A DNA stretch of 64,000 bases from JAHRAW01 sp965243285. GTDB lineage: Bacteria; Pseudomonadota; Gammaproteobacteria; Arenicellales; Poriferihabitantaceae. The notes below the pieces were generated by a model. It saw only the letters and a program-made list of their open reading frames with translations, was not told the DNA's origin and did not search any database. Below, in pieces: positions 9,846-18,583 of the stretch. Position numbers and translations under genes: made by a program. The first letter of the stretch is position 1. Each line of letters starts with the position of its first letter. The DNA lies in contig OZ251537.1 of NCBI GenBank assembly GCA_965243285.1, forward strand, positions 930,001 through 994,000. Reading direction: 5' to 3'.

Positions 9846-10832
9846 CTAATTTACCGCCGAGTCAGCGGCCGCATCATCCCCATCGCCCGCAGCAACCAAC
9901 TGCGGCTGCGCCGCCGGCCCCAAATGCGGCTGGCCGCGTTGCGCCGCCAAATCCATCTGTTTTTCGCGCTGCAAAAACCGCGCGCGGTCGGCCGCCGAGA
10001 TGTGGGCGTGGCAGTGCGGGCAACTGGCGCCGCGGGCGTAGTGCGGGTGGGCGCGGTCGGCGGCGGAAAGCGGCGCGCGGCAGGCGTGGCATTGGGCGTA
10101 ATTGCCCGCTTTTAGATGGCCATCGACGGCCACGCGGTCATCGAAAACGAAGCACTCGCCCTGCCAACGAGATGCGGCCGGCGGCGTGGCATTTAAGTAG
10201 CCCAAAATGCCGCCGCGCAGTTGAAAAACTTCATCAAAACCGCGTTGTTTGAGATACACCGTGGCTTTTTCGCAGCGCACGCCGCCGGTGCAAAACATGG
10301 CGATTTTGCGGTGTTCACGGCCCTTCAAATGCGCATCGACGAAGGCCGGAAAATCACGAAAAGTGGCGGTGTCGGGGTTCACCGCGCCGCCGAAGGAACC
10401 GATGGCGACCTCATAAGCGTTGCGCACATCCACCACCAGCGTAGCATCATCATCCAACAACGCATGCCACTCATGCGGCGTCACCGCCACGCCACGCTGC
10501 CCATCGGCGACCGCGGCCGGAGCCACGCCGGCCACCCCCAAAGTGACGATTTCGCGGCGAATTTTGACCCGCGCGCGCCGAAAGGGCGGCGCGTCGGCGA
10601 ACGCCTCCTTAGGCATGATGCCGCCCAGCCCCGGCTGTCGCGCCAGCGCTGCCAGCACGCCATCCACCCCCCGGCGCGTCCCGGCCATGGTGCCATTGAT
10701 ACCCTCGGCCGCCAGCAAAAAAGTACCGCGCACGCCGTTTGCGCGCATCACCGTCAACAACTGCTGCCGCAATGCGCCGAGATCATCCAACGGCGTGAAT
10801 TTATACAACGCGCAAACAACGATGGCGGGCAT
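9846..10832 (-). CDS. trhO: tRNA uridine(34) hydroxylase TrhO (rhodanese-domain, YceA family)
   Basis: Oxygen-dependent hydroxylation of U34 in tRNAs, the first step to 5-hydroxyuridine derivatives. The N-terminal ferredoxin-like domain reads YKFTPLDDLGALRQQLL and LAAEGINGTMAG. The rhodanese domain contains VDVRNAYEVAIGSFGGAVNP and the active loop MFCTGGVRCEKA with the catalytic Cys near residue 181. A C-terminal cysteine-rich region (CHACRAPL, CPHCHAHI) is typical of the long form. The last roughly 40 residues are low-complexity Ala/Gln/Gly. A short intergenic stretch separates it from the repeat element that starts at 10892. Confidence 0.93.
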   Translation of the reverse strand: MPAIVVCALYKFTPLDDLGALRQQLLTVMRANGVRGTFLLAAEGINGTMAGTRRGVDGVLAALARQPGLGGIMPKEAFADAPPFRRARVKIRREIVTLGVAGVAPAAVADGQRGVAVTPHEWHALLDDDATLVVDVRNAYEVAIGSFGGAVNPDTATFRDFPAFVDAHLKGREHRKIAMFCTGGVRCEKATVYLKQRGFDEVFQLRGGILGYLNATPPAASRWQGECFVFDDRVAVDGHLKAGNYAQCHACRAPLSAADRAHPHYARGASCPHCHAHISAADRARFLQREKQMDLAAQRGQPHLGPAAQPQLVAAGDGDDAAADSAVN

Positions 10833-10891
10833 GGGCGAAGTCGGGGGAATTAGGTGGTGAAATCGGGGTGTGCAGTCGGGGGTAACACTTA

Positions 10892-11442
10892 GGGATTTAT
10901 ATATCTAAATTTGCACGGTGGGTTTGATTTTGATCTTGCTGTTGATGTTGCTGTTGATGTTGATTTTGATGTTGCTGTTGATGTTGATTTTGATGTTGCT
11001 GTTGATGTTGATGTTGATGTTGCTGTTGCTGTTGCTGTTGCTTTTCGCTTTAGACTTGGCTTTAGACTTGGCTTTAGACTTGGCTTTTGATTTGTTTTTG
11101 ATTTGTTTTTGATTTTACCTTGTTCCTCATTTGGTCTAATGAGTTGAAGATTTAAAGGCAAAAGCAAAAAAGACCAACATCAACAGCCCCCCACCAAAAC
11201 TGGCGATGAAGCCGCCAGTTTTGGCTCCCCCCTAAAAAGATAGGGTGGAGCGAAGCATTAACAGCAACAGCAAAATCAAAATCAAACGCCAAAAGCAAAA
11301 AGCAAAATCAAAAGCAAAAATCAAACGCAGCCGCCCTAAATCAGTCGCTGACCTCAAAAAAACGCCCATCGAACTGCAGATTTAGGTATATAAACCCCCA
11401 AAAAAACGCCCACCGAACTGCAGATTTAGGACTATAAATCCC
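10892..11442 (-). repeat. Family A palindromic element, copy 1 (551 bp)
   Basis: Left end GGGATTTATATATCTAAATT, right end the inverse (TAGGACTATAAATCCC). Flanks AACACTTA (10884-10891) and AAAACTTA (11443-11450) look like an 8-bp target duplication with one change. The left arm is a G/T run of 6-bp units (GTTGAT, GTTGCT, TTTGAT); the right arm is A/C-rich. A central hairpin AAAACTGGCG...CGCCAGTTTT lies near 11190-11230. The right end is doubled: two GAACTGCAGATTTAG ends follow each other with 40-60-bp spacing. End types are beta (ACGGTGGG) at left and alpha (CGAACTGCAG) at right, so this copy is inverted relative to copies 4 and 9. Confidence 0.85.
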
Positions 11443-11524
11443 AAAACTTAGTATGCCGGGCAACGGTACGCACTGCGATTATAGATAATCTCCTAGGAGT
11501 ATTTATGCCGCCGCCGAAAGGATT

Positions 11525-11557
11525 TTGTTTCGAAACTTTAGAGTAAGGTGATATAAT
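11525..11557 (+). promoter_or_regulatory. Possible sigma-70 promoter of rmuC
   Basis: A perfect -10 hexamer TATAAT lies at 11552-11557, 32 bp upstream of the rmuC start. The best -35 candidate TTGTTT is at 11525-11530, but the spacing (21 bp) is longer than ideal. The -10 alone is convincing; the -35 is not. Confidence 0.4.
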
Positions 11558-11588
11558 ACACTTTCCATAAACAATCGGGAAACCCTTT

Positions 11589-12818
11589 ATGCAATTTTCT
11601 ATCGACATTGGTTTACTGCTAGTAGCCATCGGATGCATCGCTATTGGTATTTTCGTCGGCTTGGTGTTAGCGCACTTACGAAGTGGCCATAAAGGGCAGG
11701 CTGAGATGATGGAGTTGGTGACATCAAATAAGGTTCTCGAAGCTCAGTTAAAAACTCTGCAAGAAGCCAAGCAGACATTGGTCCAAGAGTTTGAGAATCT
11801 CGCCAACCGCATCTTTGATGACAAGCAAGCCAAATTTTCGACTCAGAGCAAAGAGGCGTTGAATGTTTCCCTGAGCCCTCTGCGGCAGGATATTGAAGTG
11901 TTCCGCAAGCAGGTTCGGGATGCTTACGAGAAAGAGAATGCTGACCGCAATAAGTTAGCCGGCCAAATCAGCGAATTTCAAAAGCAGACACTTCAAGTGT
12001 CCGCTGATGCAGTGAGCCTGGCTAATGCGCTACGCAGTGATAATAAAGCCCAGGGTGATTGGGGTGAGTTTGTACTTGAGAAGTTACTGGAAGATTCAGG
12101 TCTTACCAATGGCCGCGAGTACGAAACTCAGGTTTCATTAAAAGATGACGTCGGCAACTCCAACCGGCCAGATGTGATTGTGCATTTGCCAGAGAATCGC
12201 GATGTTGTGATTGATTCCAAGGTTAGTTTGGTCGCCTATGATCGCTATTTTGGCGCCGAAGATCATAAGGCTAAGGTGGGATTCCTTACGCAACACCTTG
12301 TATCTTTTCAAAAGCACATCACAGACCTGAGCGGTAAAGACTATGAGAAACTCGAGGGGATTAACAGCCTCGATTTTGTTCTGATGTTTGTTCCCGTTGA
12401 GGCAGCCGTTATGCTGGCGTTGGGCGAGGATCAACATATGATGCGCGATGCCTATGACCTCGGGGTGATTATCGCTAGCCCCAGTACACTGATGGTGACA
12501 TTGCGAACCATAAAAAATTTATGGCGTCATCAAGAGCAAAATAGCAACGCGCAAGAGATTGCTAAACAAGCAGGTGCTCTCCATGACAAGTTCGTTGGGT
12601 TTGTGAAAGACTTGGACAAAGTCGGGAGTACTTTGGAAACGAGTCAAAAGTCGTTGGAGGCCGCCTGCAACAAACTATCGACTGGCAAAGGCAATATCGT
12701 AGGTCGTATCGACAAGTTAAAAGCACTCGGCGCAAAAGCGAAGAAGAGTTTGCCCGATGACTTAGTCGCCAAAAGTGAACCCGATGCTCTGGAAGATAGT
12801 CGGAACCAATCAGACTAG
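11589..12818 (+). CDS. rmuC: DNA recombination protein RmuC
   Basis: RmuC-family protein, a predicted nuclease-fold protein that limits inversions at short repeats. An N-terminal membrane helix (LLVAIGCIAIGIFVGLVLAHL) is followed by a coiled coil (residues about 35-130). The conserved core comes next: QGDWGEFVLEKLLEDSGL, RPDVIVHLPENRDVVIDSKVSLVAYDRYF, MFVPVEAAVMLAL, IIASPSTLMVTLRTIKNLWRHQEQN. The PD...DSK residues fit the PD-(D/E)XK site proposed for the family. Length (409) is normal. Base use is less GC-rich than the flanking genes. A repeat-rich genome is a sensible setting for this function, which is inference. Confidence 0.93.
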   Translation: MQFSIDIGLLLVAIGCIAIGIFVGLVLAHLRSGHKGQAEMMELVTSNKVLEAQLKTLQEAKQTLVQEFENLANRIFDDKQAKFSTQSKEALNVSLSPLRQDIEVFRKQVRDAYEKENADRNKLAGQISEFQKQTLQVSADAVSLANALRSDNKAQGDWGEFVLEKLLEDSGLTNGREYETQVSLKDDVGNSNRPDVIVHLPENRDVVIDSKVSLVAYDRYFGAEDHKAKVGFLTQHLVSFQKHITDLSGKDYEKLEGINSLDFVLMFVPVEAAVMLALGEDQHMMRDAYDLGVIIASPSTLMVTLRTIKNLWRHQEQNSNAQEIAKQAGALHDKFVGFVKDLDKVGSTLETSQKSLEAACNKLSTGKGNIVGRIDKLKALGAKAKKSLPDDLVAKSEPDALEDSRNQSD

Positions 12819-12900
12819 GTTGTACCCGCTCACTTAAACATCAGCCCATGCGATCAGCCCCATGCGGCGTTGCGTGATTTTATTTATCACCACCATGCAG

Positions 12901-13812
12901 TTAACGCGCTGGCGGCGGAATTTTGGGCGTGCCGTGGCGGGCGATGGCGAGGCCGAGTAGAATCAAGGCGAGGGCGGCCCAGGTTTGTACCGCCACCTCC
13001 TCGGCGAACAATAGCCAGCCCCAAATTACTCCGAAAAGTGGCACCAAATAGCCCACTTGGGACATAAAAACGGCGCCGTTGTCGCGGATGATGGTGAAGC
13101 GCACCGAGAAGGCGAAGGCGGTGGCGACCACGCCGAGGAACGCCATGGCCAGCGCCGGCGCCCAGCCCGGGCGCGCTGCGAGCAACCCCTCGAACAGCAT
13201 CGCCGACGGCAACATATAAATGGCGGCGGTGAGCATGATGGCGGCCGAGGTGGCGATGGTGGGCAAGTGGCCGACGCGGCGCGCCAACACCGAGGAGGCG
13301 GCGTAGCAGGCGCCGGCGAGCATCACCGCGATTTGCCCTTTGATGCCGCCGAGCCCGCTTGCCAGCAATTCGACGATAACCAACACCGCCACGCCGCCGA
13401 AGCCGACCACCGTGCCGAGGCCGCGCGCCCAGTTGACGCGCTCATCGCGGGTGCTGAAATGTGAAAACAGCAATGCGCAGAAGGTGCCGGTGGCCATCAA
13501 CAGGGCAGATTCGGCGCTGCTGATGAATTGTTGCCCCCAACTGATCAAAAAAAATGGCGCCGCGCTGTTGAGCAGCCCGATGGTCGCCGCCAGCCGCCAC
13601 TCGCCGCCCGTCATGCGCGGCACTTGGCCGACCAATAGGCCGAGCGCCAGCAGCAGCGCGCCGCCCATGGACACCCGCAGCGCCGAAATCGACAACGGCC
13701 CGAAGCCCTGCAAGGCCACCGCAATCACCGGAAATGAGGCCCCCCAAATCGCGCCGACTAATAACAGGCGCGCTACATCGAAGGCCGTCGGCGGGCGAAT
13801 GGTGGCGGGCAT
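12901..13812 (-). CDS. EamA/DMT-family permease
   Basis: An inner-membrane protein of 303 residues with about ten hydrophobic helices in two EamA repeats. The first starts at LLLVGAIWGASFPVIAVAL and the second near MLAGACYAASSVLARRVGHL. The start at 13812 (MPATIRPP) gives the usual N-terminus; the longer open frame to 14043 would add about 77 polar residues and is not credible. Such permeases export amino acids or other metabolites, or take up small solutes, but the substrate cannot be read here. No linked operon. Confidence 0.82.
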   Translation of the reverse strand: MPATIRPPTAFDVARLLLVGAIWGASFPVIAVALQGFGPLSISALRVSMGGALLLALGLLVGQVPRMTGGEWRLAATIGLLNSAAPFFLISWGQQFISSAESALLMATGTFCALLFSHFSTRDERVNWARGLGTVVGFGGVAVLVIVELLASGLGGIKGQIAVMLAGACYAASSVLARRVGHLPTIATSAAIMLTAAIYMLPSAMLFEGLLAARPGWAPALAMAFLGVVATAFAFSVRFTIIRDNGAVFMSQVGYLVPLFGVIWGWLLFAEEVAVQTWAALALILLGLAIARHGTPKIPPPAR

Positions 13813-13990
13813 AGCGGCGGGTGGAGTGGCGGCTGGGGGGGAATTTCGGCGGCGAATGGGGAAATCTGCGACGGCGGGGGCGACCTGTGGTGAAAGTGGA
13901 CCGCAAGCGGCGGGATCTGAGGCGCAGCCGCCGGCGCGGTGAGTCGGGGCTATGTTGGGGTGGTCGAGGCGCTGTTGAGTCGAGCAACTA

Positions 13991-14240
13991 TTCGATGTGG
14001 CAAAAATTAAATGGGGACTGATTCGAACAAATGTTCGATTCATTCTTATTAAATCGATGTCGACGCGGGTTTTTATCGTTATCGATTAAATCAAACATTC
14101 GATATATCGAAAATTAAATCGCATTGATTCAATCTGGAGTTCGATGTGGCGAAAATTAAATTGGCATTGATTCAATCAAGCGCACGATGCGTCGATATTA
14201 AAATGCTGAATCAAGTCACGGAATCAATCCGCTGAATCAA
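13991..14240. repeat. Degenerate about 45-100-bp direct repeats upstream of the EamA gene
   Basis: Four imperfect units share TTCGATGTGG or TTCGATATAT, then CRAAAATTAAAT and CATTGATTCAATC. They start near 13991, 14097, 14141 and 14187. The 500-bp gap between the permease start and the next element contains nothing else that I can recognise. Confidence 0.6.
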
Positions 14241-14309
14241 CAGTACCGCCAGCCGCCGCCGAGGTCGATCATGTTCGGTCGTATGGTCTTATACTGGGTG
14301 TTTTATTTT

Positions 14310-14569
14310 GGGATTTATATATCTAAATCTGCACGGTGGTTTCGGCTTTTGATTTGGCTTTTGGCTTTCAATCTTCACCCCCCCGCTTCACCATGAGGGG
14401 GAGTCAAAGCTGGCGGTTTTATCGCCAGTTTTGGCTCCCCCTCCCGAAAAGGCCGGGGGGAGCAAAGACTAAAGGCGAAAAGCCAAAAACCAAAAGCCAA
14501 AAGCCAAAAGCCAAAATCAACCCTCCCCAAATAGCAATCTAATAATGGGGATTTAGGACTATAACCCCC
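14310..14569 (-). repeat. Family A palindromic element, copy 2 (about 260 bp, compact)
   Basis: Left end GGGATTTATATATCTAAATC followed by TGCACGGTGG (beta end). The right end is a third type, ATAATGGGGATTTAGGACTA + TAACCCCC, also seen inverted at the left of copy 10. The core hairpin CTGGCGGTTTTATCGCCAG is at about 14408-14430. Arms are short GGCTTTT/CCAAAAG runs. Flanks TTTATTTT and TTAATTTA match at 6 of 8 positions, so a target duplication is only suggestive. Confidence 0.75.
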
Positions 14570-14644
14570 TTAATTTAATGGCGAATGGAGTCATCGATAT
14601 TAAAAACCGTCGATATCAAAATCATCGAATAAATTTACAGTATA

Positions 14645-15703
14645 TTATGGCGGCCCAAACTCCACCATACGGCGCAAGGCGCGCGCTGCGGGCAGGCGGA
14701 TGGTCTCGTCGATGTGAATTTCGTGGCCGCCGCTGGCCAGCGTGTTGTCTAAGCGTTGTAGGTCGTTCATTTTCATCCACGGGCACATGGCGCAACTTTC
14801 GCAGGTGGCGCCGGCGCCGGCGGTGGGGGCTTCGAGGAAAGTTTTGCCGGGCGCGGCTTGGCGCATTTTGTGGAAGATGCCGGCTTCGGTGGCGACGATG
14901 AATTTGCGCGCCGCCGATTGTTGCGCCGCTTGGATAATCTGGCTGGTCGAGCCGACTAAATGTGCCAGCGCGATAACTTCAGCCGGGGATTCCGGGTGCA
15001 CCAGCACCTCGGCCTCCGGGTGTTGCGCCATCAAACCCTGCAGCGCGGTGGCTTTGAATTCCTCGTGCACTACGCACGAGCCTTGCCACAACAGCATATC
15101 GGCGCGGGTGATGCGCTGAATATAGCCGCCGAGATATTTGTCCGGCGCCCACAGTATGCGCTCGCCTTGGGCGTGCAGGTGGGCGATGACTTTCAGCGCG
15201 ATGGACGAGGTGACCACCCAATCGGCGCGCGCTTTGACGGCGGCGCTGGTGTTGGCGTAAACCACCACCCGGCGGTCGGGGTGTTGGTCGCAAAATTGCG
15301 CGAATTCGGCCGCCGGGCAGGCTAAATCCAGCGAGCATTCGGCGCCGCTTTCGACCATCAACACGCGCTTTTGCGGGCTGAGGATTTTCGCCGTCTCGCC
15401 CATGAAACGCACCCCGGCGACGATAACGGCATCGCCCGCATGCTGGTAGCCGAAGCGCGCCATTTCCAGTGAATCGGCGACGCAGCCACCGCTCTCATCG
15501 GCCAAATCTTGCAGCGCGCCAGCGACATAATAATGCGCCACCAGCACCGCATTTTGCGCTTTCATGCGGCGCTTTATCGAGGCCTTGATGGCCGCGGTTT
15601 GCGCGCCGCTCAAGTCGGGCGAGTGCGCATCCCAGGCCTGCGCCGCCAATTTTTTAATGCGCGCCGCTTGGGATTGCGGTATGGAAAATTGGGCGTTGTT
15701 CAT
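14645..15703 (-). CDS. nadA: Quinolinate synthase A
   Basis: A [4Fe-4S] enzyme condensing iminoaspartate with dihydroxyacetone phosphate to quinolinate in NAD biosynthesis. Signature segments include VLVAHYYVAGALQDLADESG, CVADSLEMARFG, VRFMGETAKILSP, YANTSAAVKARADWVVTSS, WAPDKYLGGYIQ and GATCESCAMCPWMKMN, whose cysteines include a cluster ligand. The start at 15703 (MNNAQFSIP) is preferred over an upstream in-frame ATG at 15781, which would add 26 residues. nadD follows about 1.1 kb away on the other strand. nadB is not in the window. Confidence 0.95.
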   Translation of the reverse strand: MNNAQFSIPQSQAARIKKLAAQAWDAHSPDLSGAQTAAIKASIKRRMKAQNAVLVAHYYVAGALQDLADESGGCVADSLEMARFGYQHAGDAVIVAGVRFMGETAKILSPQKRVLMVESGAECSLDLACPAAEFAQFCDQHPDRRVVVYANTSAAVKARADWVVTSSIALKVIAHLHAQGERILWAPDKYLGGYIQRITRADMLLWQGSCVVHEEFKATALQGLMAQHPEAEVLVHPESPAEVIALAHLVGSTSQIIQAAQQSAARKFIVATEAGIFHKMRQAAPGKTFLEAPTAGAGATCESCAMCPWMKMNDLQRLDNTLASGGHEIHIDETIRLPAARALRRMVEFGPP

Positions 15704-16064
15704 CGGGTTAATGCGCGCCGGTAATGTTGTTGGCGTGGTTAATGTGGCCGCAATTTTATAGGCTGATTTTAAGGCCCGCAAACCACCATGTCGACATTAA
15801 TTGCGCCGCCATGCCGGCCCTAAACATGGCGGCGATGTTCATTCGATAATCATAAAAACGAAGCGTCGATTTTAATACCAGAAAACGACCATGTCGACAT
15901 TAAAATCACGCCGTTATATTCGACCCAAACATGGCTGACGGAATTTTCCCCATCACCATCGGCCCGCGGCGCTGTTTCAAGTCACCAAAGGTAAGCCGAG
16001 TTGCCAAAGCGGCGGCGGCCGGCTATGGTATCGGCTTCAACCCATCGACTCATCAGGCGCGTTT
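15704..16064. other. Intergenic region with a repeated 15-mer
   Basis: Between divergent nadA and a small membrane-protein gene. The word CCATGTCGACATTAA occurs twice (15786-15800 and 15889-15903), which might be an operator or just local repeat. No gene recognised. Confidence 0.4.
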
Positions 16065-16580
16065 ATGCAGTGGATTTTATTGGCCGTGGTCGCCATCGCC
16101 TTGTTGGCGCTGTCCACCCGCTACCCGAAAACAGCGTTCGGCATTCTCGGCGCCTTGACGCTGGCGGCCGTGGTTATCGTATTTACCACGCATGACGAGG
16201 CGGCGCTGGGGCGCCAAAAATTGCCGGTGGCGGATGTGGACATCAGCAACGCGGTGATGACGCCGGCCTATGGCGGCAGCCATCAATTGTATGCCCGACT
16301 GGCTAATAAAAACCCATCGCGAACGCTGCGCGAGGTTACGATAAGCATCACCATGTTAGATTGTCCGGGCGATGTTGCGGGCCAAGTGGATGACCAATTA
16401 AGCCATATGGCGAGCAGCCCGAGCGCCGCCAGTTGCGTGGTTATCGGGCAAGCCGCCGAGCGCTTTAATGTGCAGATTCCGCCGCGCCAATCGCGCGACA
16501 TTTCGCGTAATTTATTTTTCCGCGCCGCCGCCACCGGCACCCTACGCTGGCAATATCGCATCACCGCCACGCGTAGTTAA
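16065..16580 (+). CDS. Small membrane-anchored protein of unknown function
   Basis: 171 residues. Two hydrophobic helices open the protein (IYLLAVVAIALLAL-like at residues 2-16 and GILGALTLAAVVIVFTT at 26-42). A mostly polar, probably periplasmic domain follows with a cysteine pair (TMLDCPGDVAG and SAASCVVIG). The domain has beta-rich texture (HQLYARLANKNPSRTLREVTISITMLDC, ending LRWQYRITATRS), like an extracytoplasmic immunoglobulin-type fold, but I do not recognise the family. It precedes nadD by about 245 bp. Confidence 0.5.
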   Translation: MQWILLAVVAIALLALSTRYPKTAFGILGALTLAAVVIVFTTHDEAALGRQKLPVADVDISNAVMTPAYGGSHQLYARLANKNPSRTLREVTISITMLDCPGDVAGQVDDQLSHMASSPSAASCVVIGQAAERFNVQIPPRQSRDISRNLFFRAAATGTLRWQYRITATRS

Positions 16581-16682
16581 GGGGGATTTTTGCGGGCGTG
16601 GGGTGGGTTAATTTGCTAGGTCGAATTGGGCGACTCGTGCGGGTTTTGGGGTGATGTCGATTCGCGATGGTTGGTATTAAGC

Positions 16683-16747
16683 GATGGAATTGGGTGATGG
16701 AATTGGGCGATGGACTTGGGTGATGGATTTGGGCGATGGAATTCGGG
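16683..16747 (+). repeat. Tandem array of five 13-bp units
   Basis: Consensus GATGGAATTGGGY, five adjacent copies with few substitutions, in the 244-bp gap before nadD. The reverse strand gives repeated CCCAATTCCATC words. No coding role is evident. Confidence 0.85.
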
Positions 16748-16824
16748 GTTGAATTCGGGTCGCCCACCAACTCGCCGGCGGCGCTGGCGTGCGGTGATAT
16801 AGTCAATAACGATGCACGATAACA

Positions 16825-17469
16825 ATGCCCGACAACGACCAGTTACACGGCCTGTTTGGCGGCACTTTCGACCCCATTCACGGCGGCCATTTGGCGGTGG
16901 CTTATGCGGCGTTGCAGTGCGCTGATTTAGGCGCGATAACTTACCTGCCCGCAGCCCGTCCGCCGCATCGCCGGCCGCCGCACGCCGCCGCTGCGCATCG
17001 CCTCGAGATGGCGCGCATCGCCACCGCCGCCGAGCCGCGCTTTAGCGTATGCGACCTCGAATTAAAGCGCCGCGGCCGCTCCTATACCATCGACACCGTG
17101 CACGCCTTGCAGCGGCAAAATCCGCGCCGGCGCTATGCGCTGATTCTCGGGCTAGATGCCCTGCTCGGGTTGGAAAATTGGCATCGCTGGCAGGCGCTTA
17201 GGCTAAGCGCGCACATCATCGCCATCGCCCGGCCTGGCGTGCAAGCGCCGCAGCCGCCAGCGTGGTGGCAAGCCGCCGAGGTGGAATCCAGCGCCGAACT
17301 GCATCGCGCGCGCGCCGGCAAAATTCTGTTTTCGCATACCGCGCCCTCGCCGATTTCCGCCACCGAAGTGCGCGCCCGCTTAAGCGCCAGCGAAGAGGTC
17401 GGCGACTGGCTGCCGCGCGGCGTCGGCGACTACATTCGCGCCCATGGCCTCTATCGGGCTGCGGCGTGA
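16825..17469 (+). CDS. nadD: Nicotinate-nucleotide adenylyltransferase
   Basis: Converts nicotinate mononucleotide plus ATP to deamido-NAD. The N-terminal GLFGGTFDPIHGGHLAVA holds the GxFDPxHxGH nucleotidyltransferase motif. YLPAARPPHRRPP follows, then FSVCDLELKRRGRSYTIDTVHAL and ILGLDALLGLENWHRW, and the C-terminal ISATEVRARL motif that matches ISSTxIR. 214 residues, normal length. rsfS follows 84 bp downstream, the common gammaproteobacterial order. Confidence 0.95.
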   Translation: MPDNDQLHGLFGGTFDPIHGGHLAVAYAALQCADLGAITYLPAARPPHRRPPHAAAAHRLEMARIATAAEPRFSVCDLELKRRGRSYTIDTVHALQRQNPRRRYALILGLDALLGLENWHRWQALRLSAHIIAIARPGVQAPQPPAWWQAAEVESSAELHRARAGKILFSHTAPSPISATEVRARLSASEEVGDWLPRGVGDYIRAHGLYRAAA

Positions 17470-17553
17470 TTCGAAGTCGACATCACGCTGGGCGCGGATT
17501 AAATCTAAGCCCAATAAATTGAAACCAAACCGCAACCTAAGCCGGTTAAAATC

Positions 17554-18075
17554 ATGCCCATTGACAACATACCTAGCGAAACCATGCCGACCGAAACTAT
17601 AAACACCGCAACCGCGGCAGCCGACATTAAGAACACTGAAACCACCCCCGCCGACACCCATCACGCCATCGCGCCACCGTCGGAGTCGACCCATGACTTC
17701 GAGCGCATGCGCGAGGTGGCGATGACCGCATTGGATGATGCCAAAGGCGAAAACATCATCGCCCTCGAGGTACGCGCTCTGACCGACATCACCGACTGCA
17801 TGCTAATCGCCACCGCCACCTCAGACCGCCATGTAAAAGCCTTAGCCGATAGCGTCATCGAAAAAATGCGTCACGCCGGCTGGCAAAAATTAGGCGTCGA
17901 AGGCATCGAAGCCCGAGATTGGGTGTTAGTGGATTTTGTCGATCTAGTCGTGCACATCATGCGCGCCCAAACCCGCGCCCACTATGACTTAGAGGGCCTA
18001 TGGGATGTAAACCTAAGCGCGCTGCTAAAACCCAAAAGCGACAATAAAATCAACGCAGAAACAAGAGATTACTAG
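17554..18075 (+). CDS. rsfS: Ribosomal silencing factor RsfS
   Basis: Binds ribosomal protein uL14 and blocks subunit joining when nutrients are short. The conserved core starts near residue 48 (HDFERMREVAMTALDDAKG) and runs through ENIIALEVRALTDITDCMLI, TATSDRHVKALADSVI, LGVEGIEARDWVLVDFVDLVVHIM and the aromatic end YDLEGLWDVN. The first 45 residues are a Thr/Ala/Glu-rich extension outside the family core, so a later start is possible. Normally rlmH follows; here an AT-rich Zorya-like remnant starts 2 bp after the stop. Confidence 0.92.
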   Translation: MPIDNIPSETMPTETINTATAAADIKNTETTPADTHHAIAPPSESTHDFERMREVAMTALDDAKGENIIALEVRALTDITDCMLIATATSDRHVKALADSVIEKMRHAGWQKLGVEGIEARDWVLVDFVDLVVHIMRAQTRAHYDLEGLWDVNLSALLKPKSDNKINAETRDY

Positions 18076-18077
18076 TT

Positions 18078-18437
18078 ATGAATATTCTCATTTACTCTTT
18101 TGTCATAGTTATGTTCGGCCTGTTTTTTGGCGACATAAAAACTTACTACGGCGATGGCGAACACAAAGATTTTAAATCAACCATCGTCAGTTTCGGTGTA
18201 TTGGGTACTTTTGTGGGTATTTTCATCGGTTTATTGGGGTTTGATACGGCAAATATCTCCCATAGCGTGCCGCAATTATTGGAGGGGCTCAAATTTGCCT
18301 TTCTAACCTCTATTGTCGGCATGGCCTTTGCGGTTGGTCTCTCAATATTGCAAGGTACTACAAGTAATAGTGGAAGTAACGCCACCGATGAAATCACTAT
18401 CTTAAATCAAATCAAAACAAACATTGTCACCACATGA
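18078..18437 (+). CDS. Short ZorA-like MotA/ExbB-type membrane protein, probably truncated
   Basis: 119 residues. The N-terminal helix (ILIYSFVIVMFGLFFG), then IVSFGVLGTFVGIFIGLLGF and LKFAFLTSIVGMAFAVGLSI, match the three-helix stator core of MotA/TolQ/ExbB and especially ZorA of Zorya antiphage systems. The GTFVGI segment is the conserved channel-lining helix. Known ZorA proteins are several hundred residues long, with a long cytoplasmic coiled tail after the third helix; here the frame ends soon after it. The stop overlaps the next ATG (ATGA). Low GC contrasts with rsfS. It could be a remnant of a Zorya locus or a compact variant. Confidence 0.6.
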   Translation: MNILIYSFVIVMFGLFFGDIKTYYGDGEHKDFKSTIVSFGVLGTFVGIFIGLLGFDTANISHSVPQLLEGLKFAFLTSIVGMAFAVGLSILQGTTSNSGSNATDEITILNQIKTNIVTT

Positions 18438-18577
18438 ATTCACTTCAATATAACAACTCGACTAGCAATTTAAAAGTACTCTGTATCGGCTGCCATGCCG
18501 AAGAGCATAACCACCAACATATGAAAAATTTACCTGGTTACAAAGAATTTTTAACCAAATACAAAACCACGGAGTAA
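18434..18577 (+). CDS. Mini-ORF resembling the C-terminal half of an HNH nuclease
   Basis: 47 residues starting in a 4-bp overlap with the ZorA-like gene. NNSTSNLKVLCIGCHAEEHN looks like the last beta-strand and zinc-binding CxxC-like end of an HNH endonuclease, but the first His-containing half is missing. Type II Zorya encodes an HNH protein (ZorE), so a truncated relative would fit the context. Translation of such a fragment is doubtful. Confidence 0.4.
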   Translation: MNSLQYNNSTSNLKVLCIGCHAEEHNHQHMKNLPGYKEFLTKYKTTE

Positions 18578-18583
18578 ATCGCC

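Noticed and set aside
9615..10252. ORFs of 166 and 208 codons on the plus strand
   Set aside because: They start in the direct repeats and run antisense to trhO; composition is low-complexity then shadow sequence.
10918..11112. ORF of Leu/Met/Ile repeats (MGLILILLLMLLLMLILM...)
   Set aside because: It is a translation of the G/T arm of family A copy 1; hydrophobic only because GTTGAT/GTTGCT units are read in that frame.
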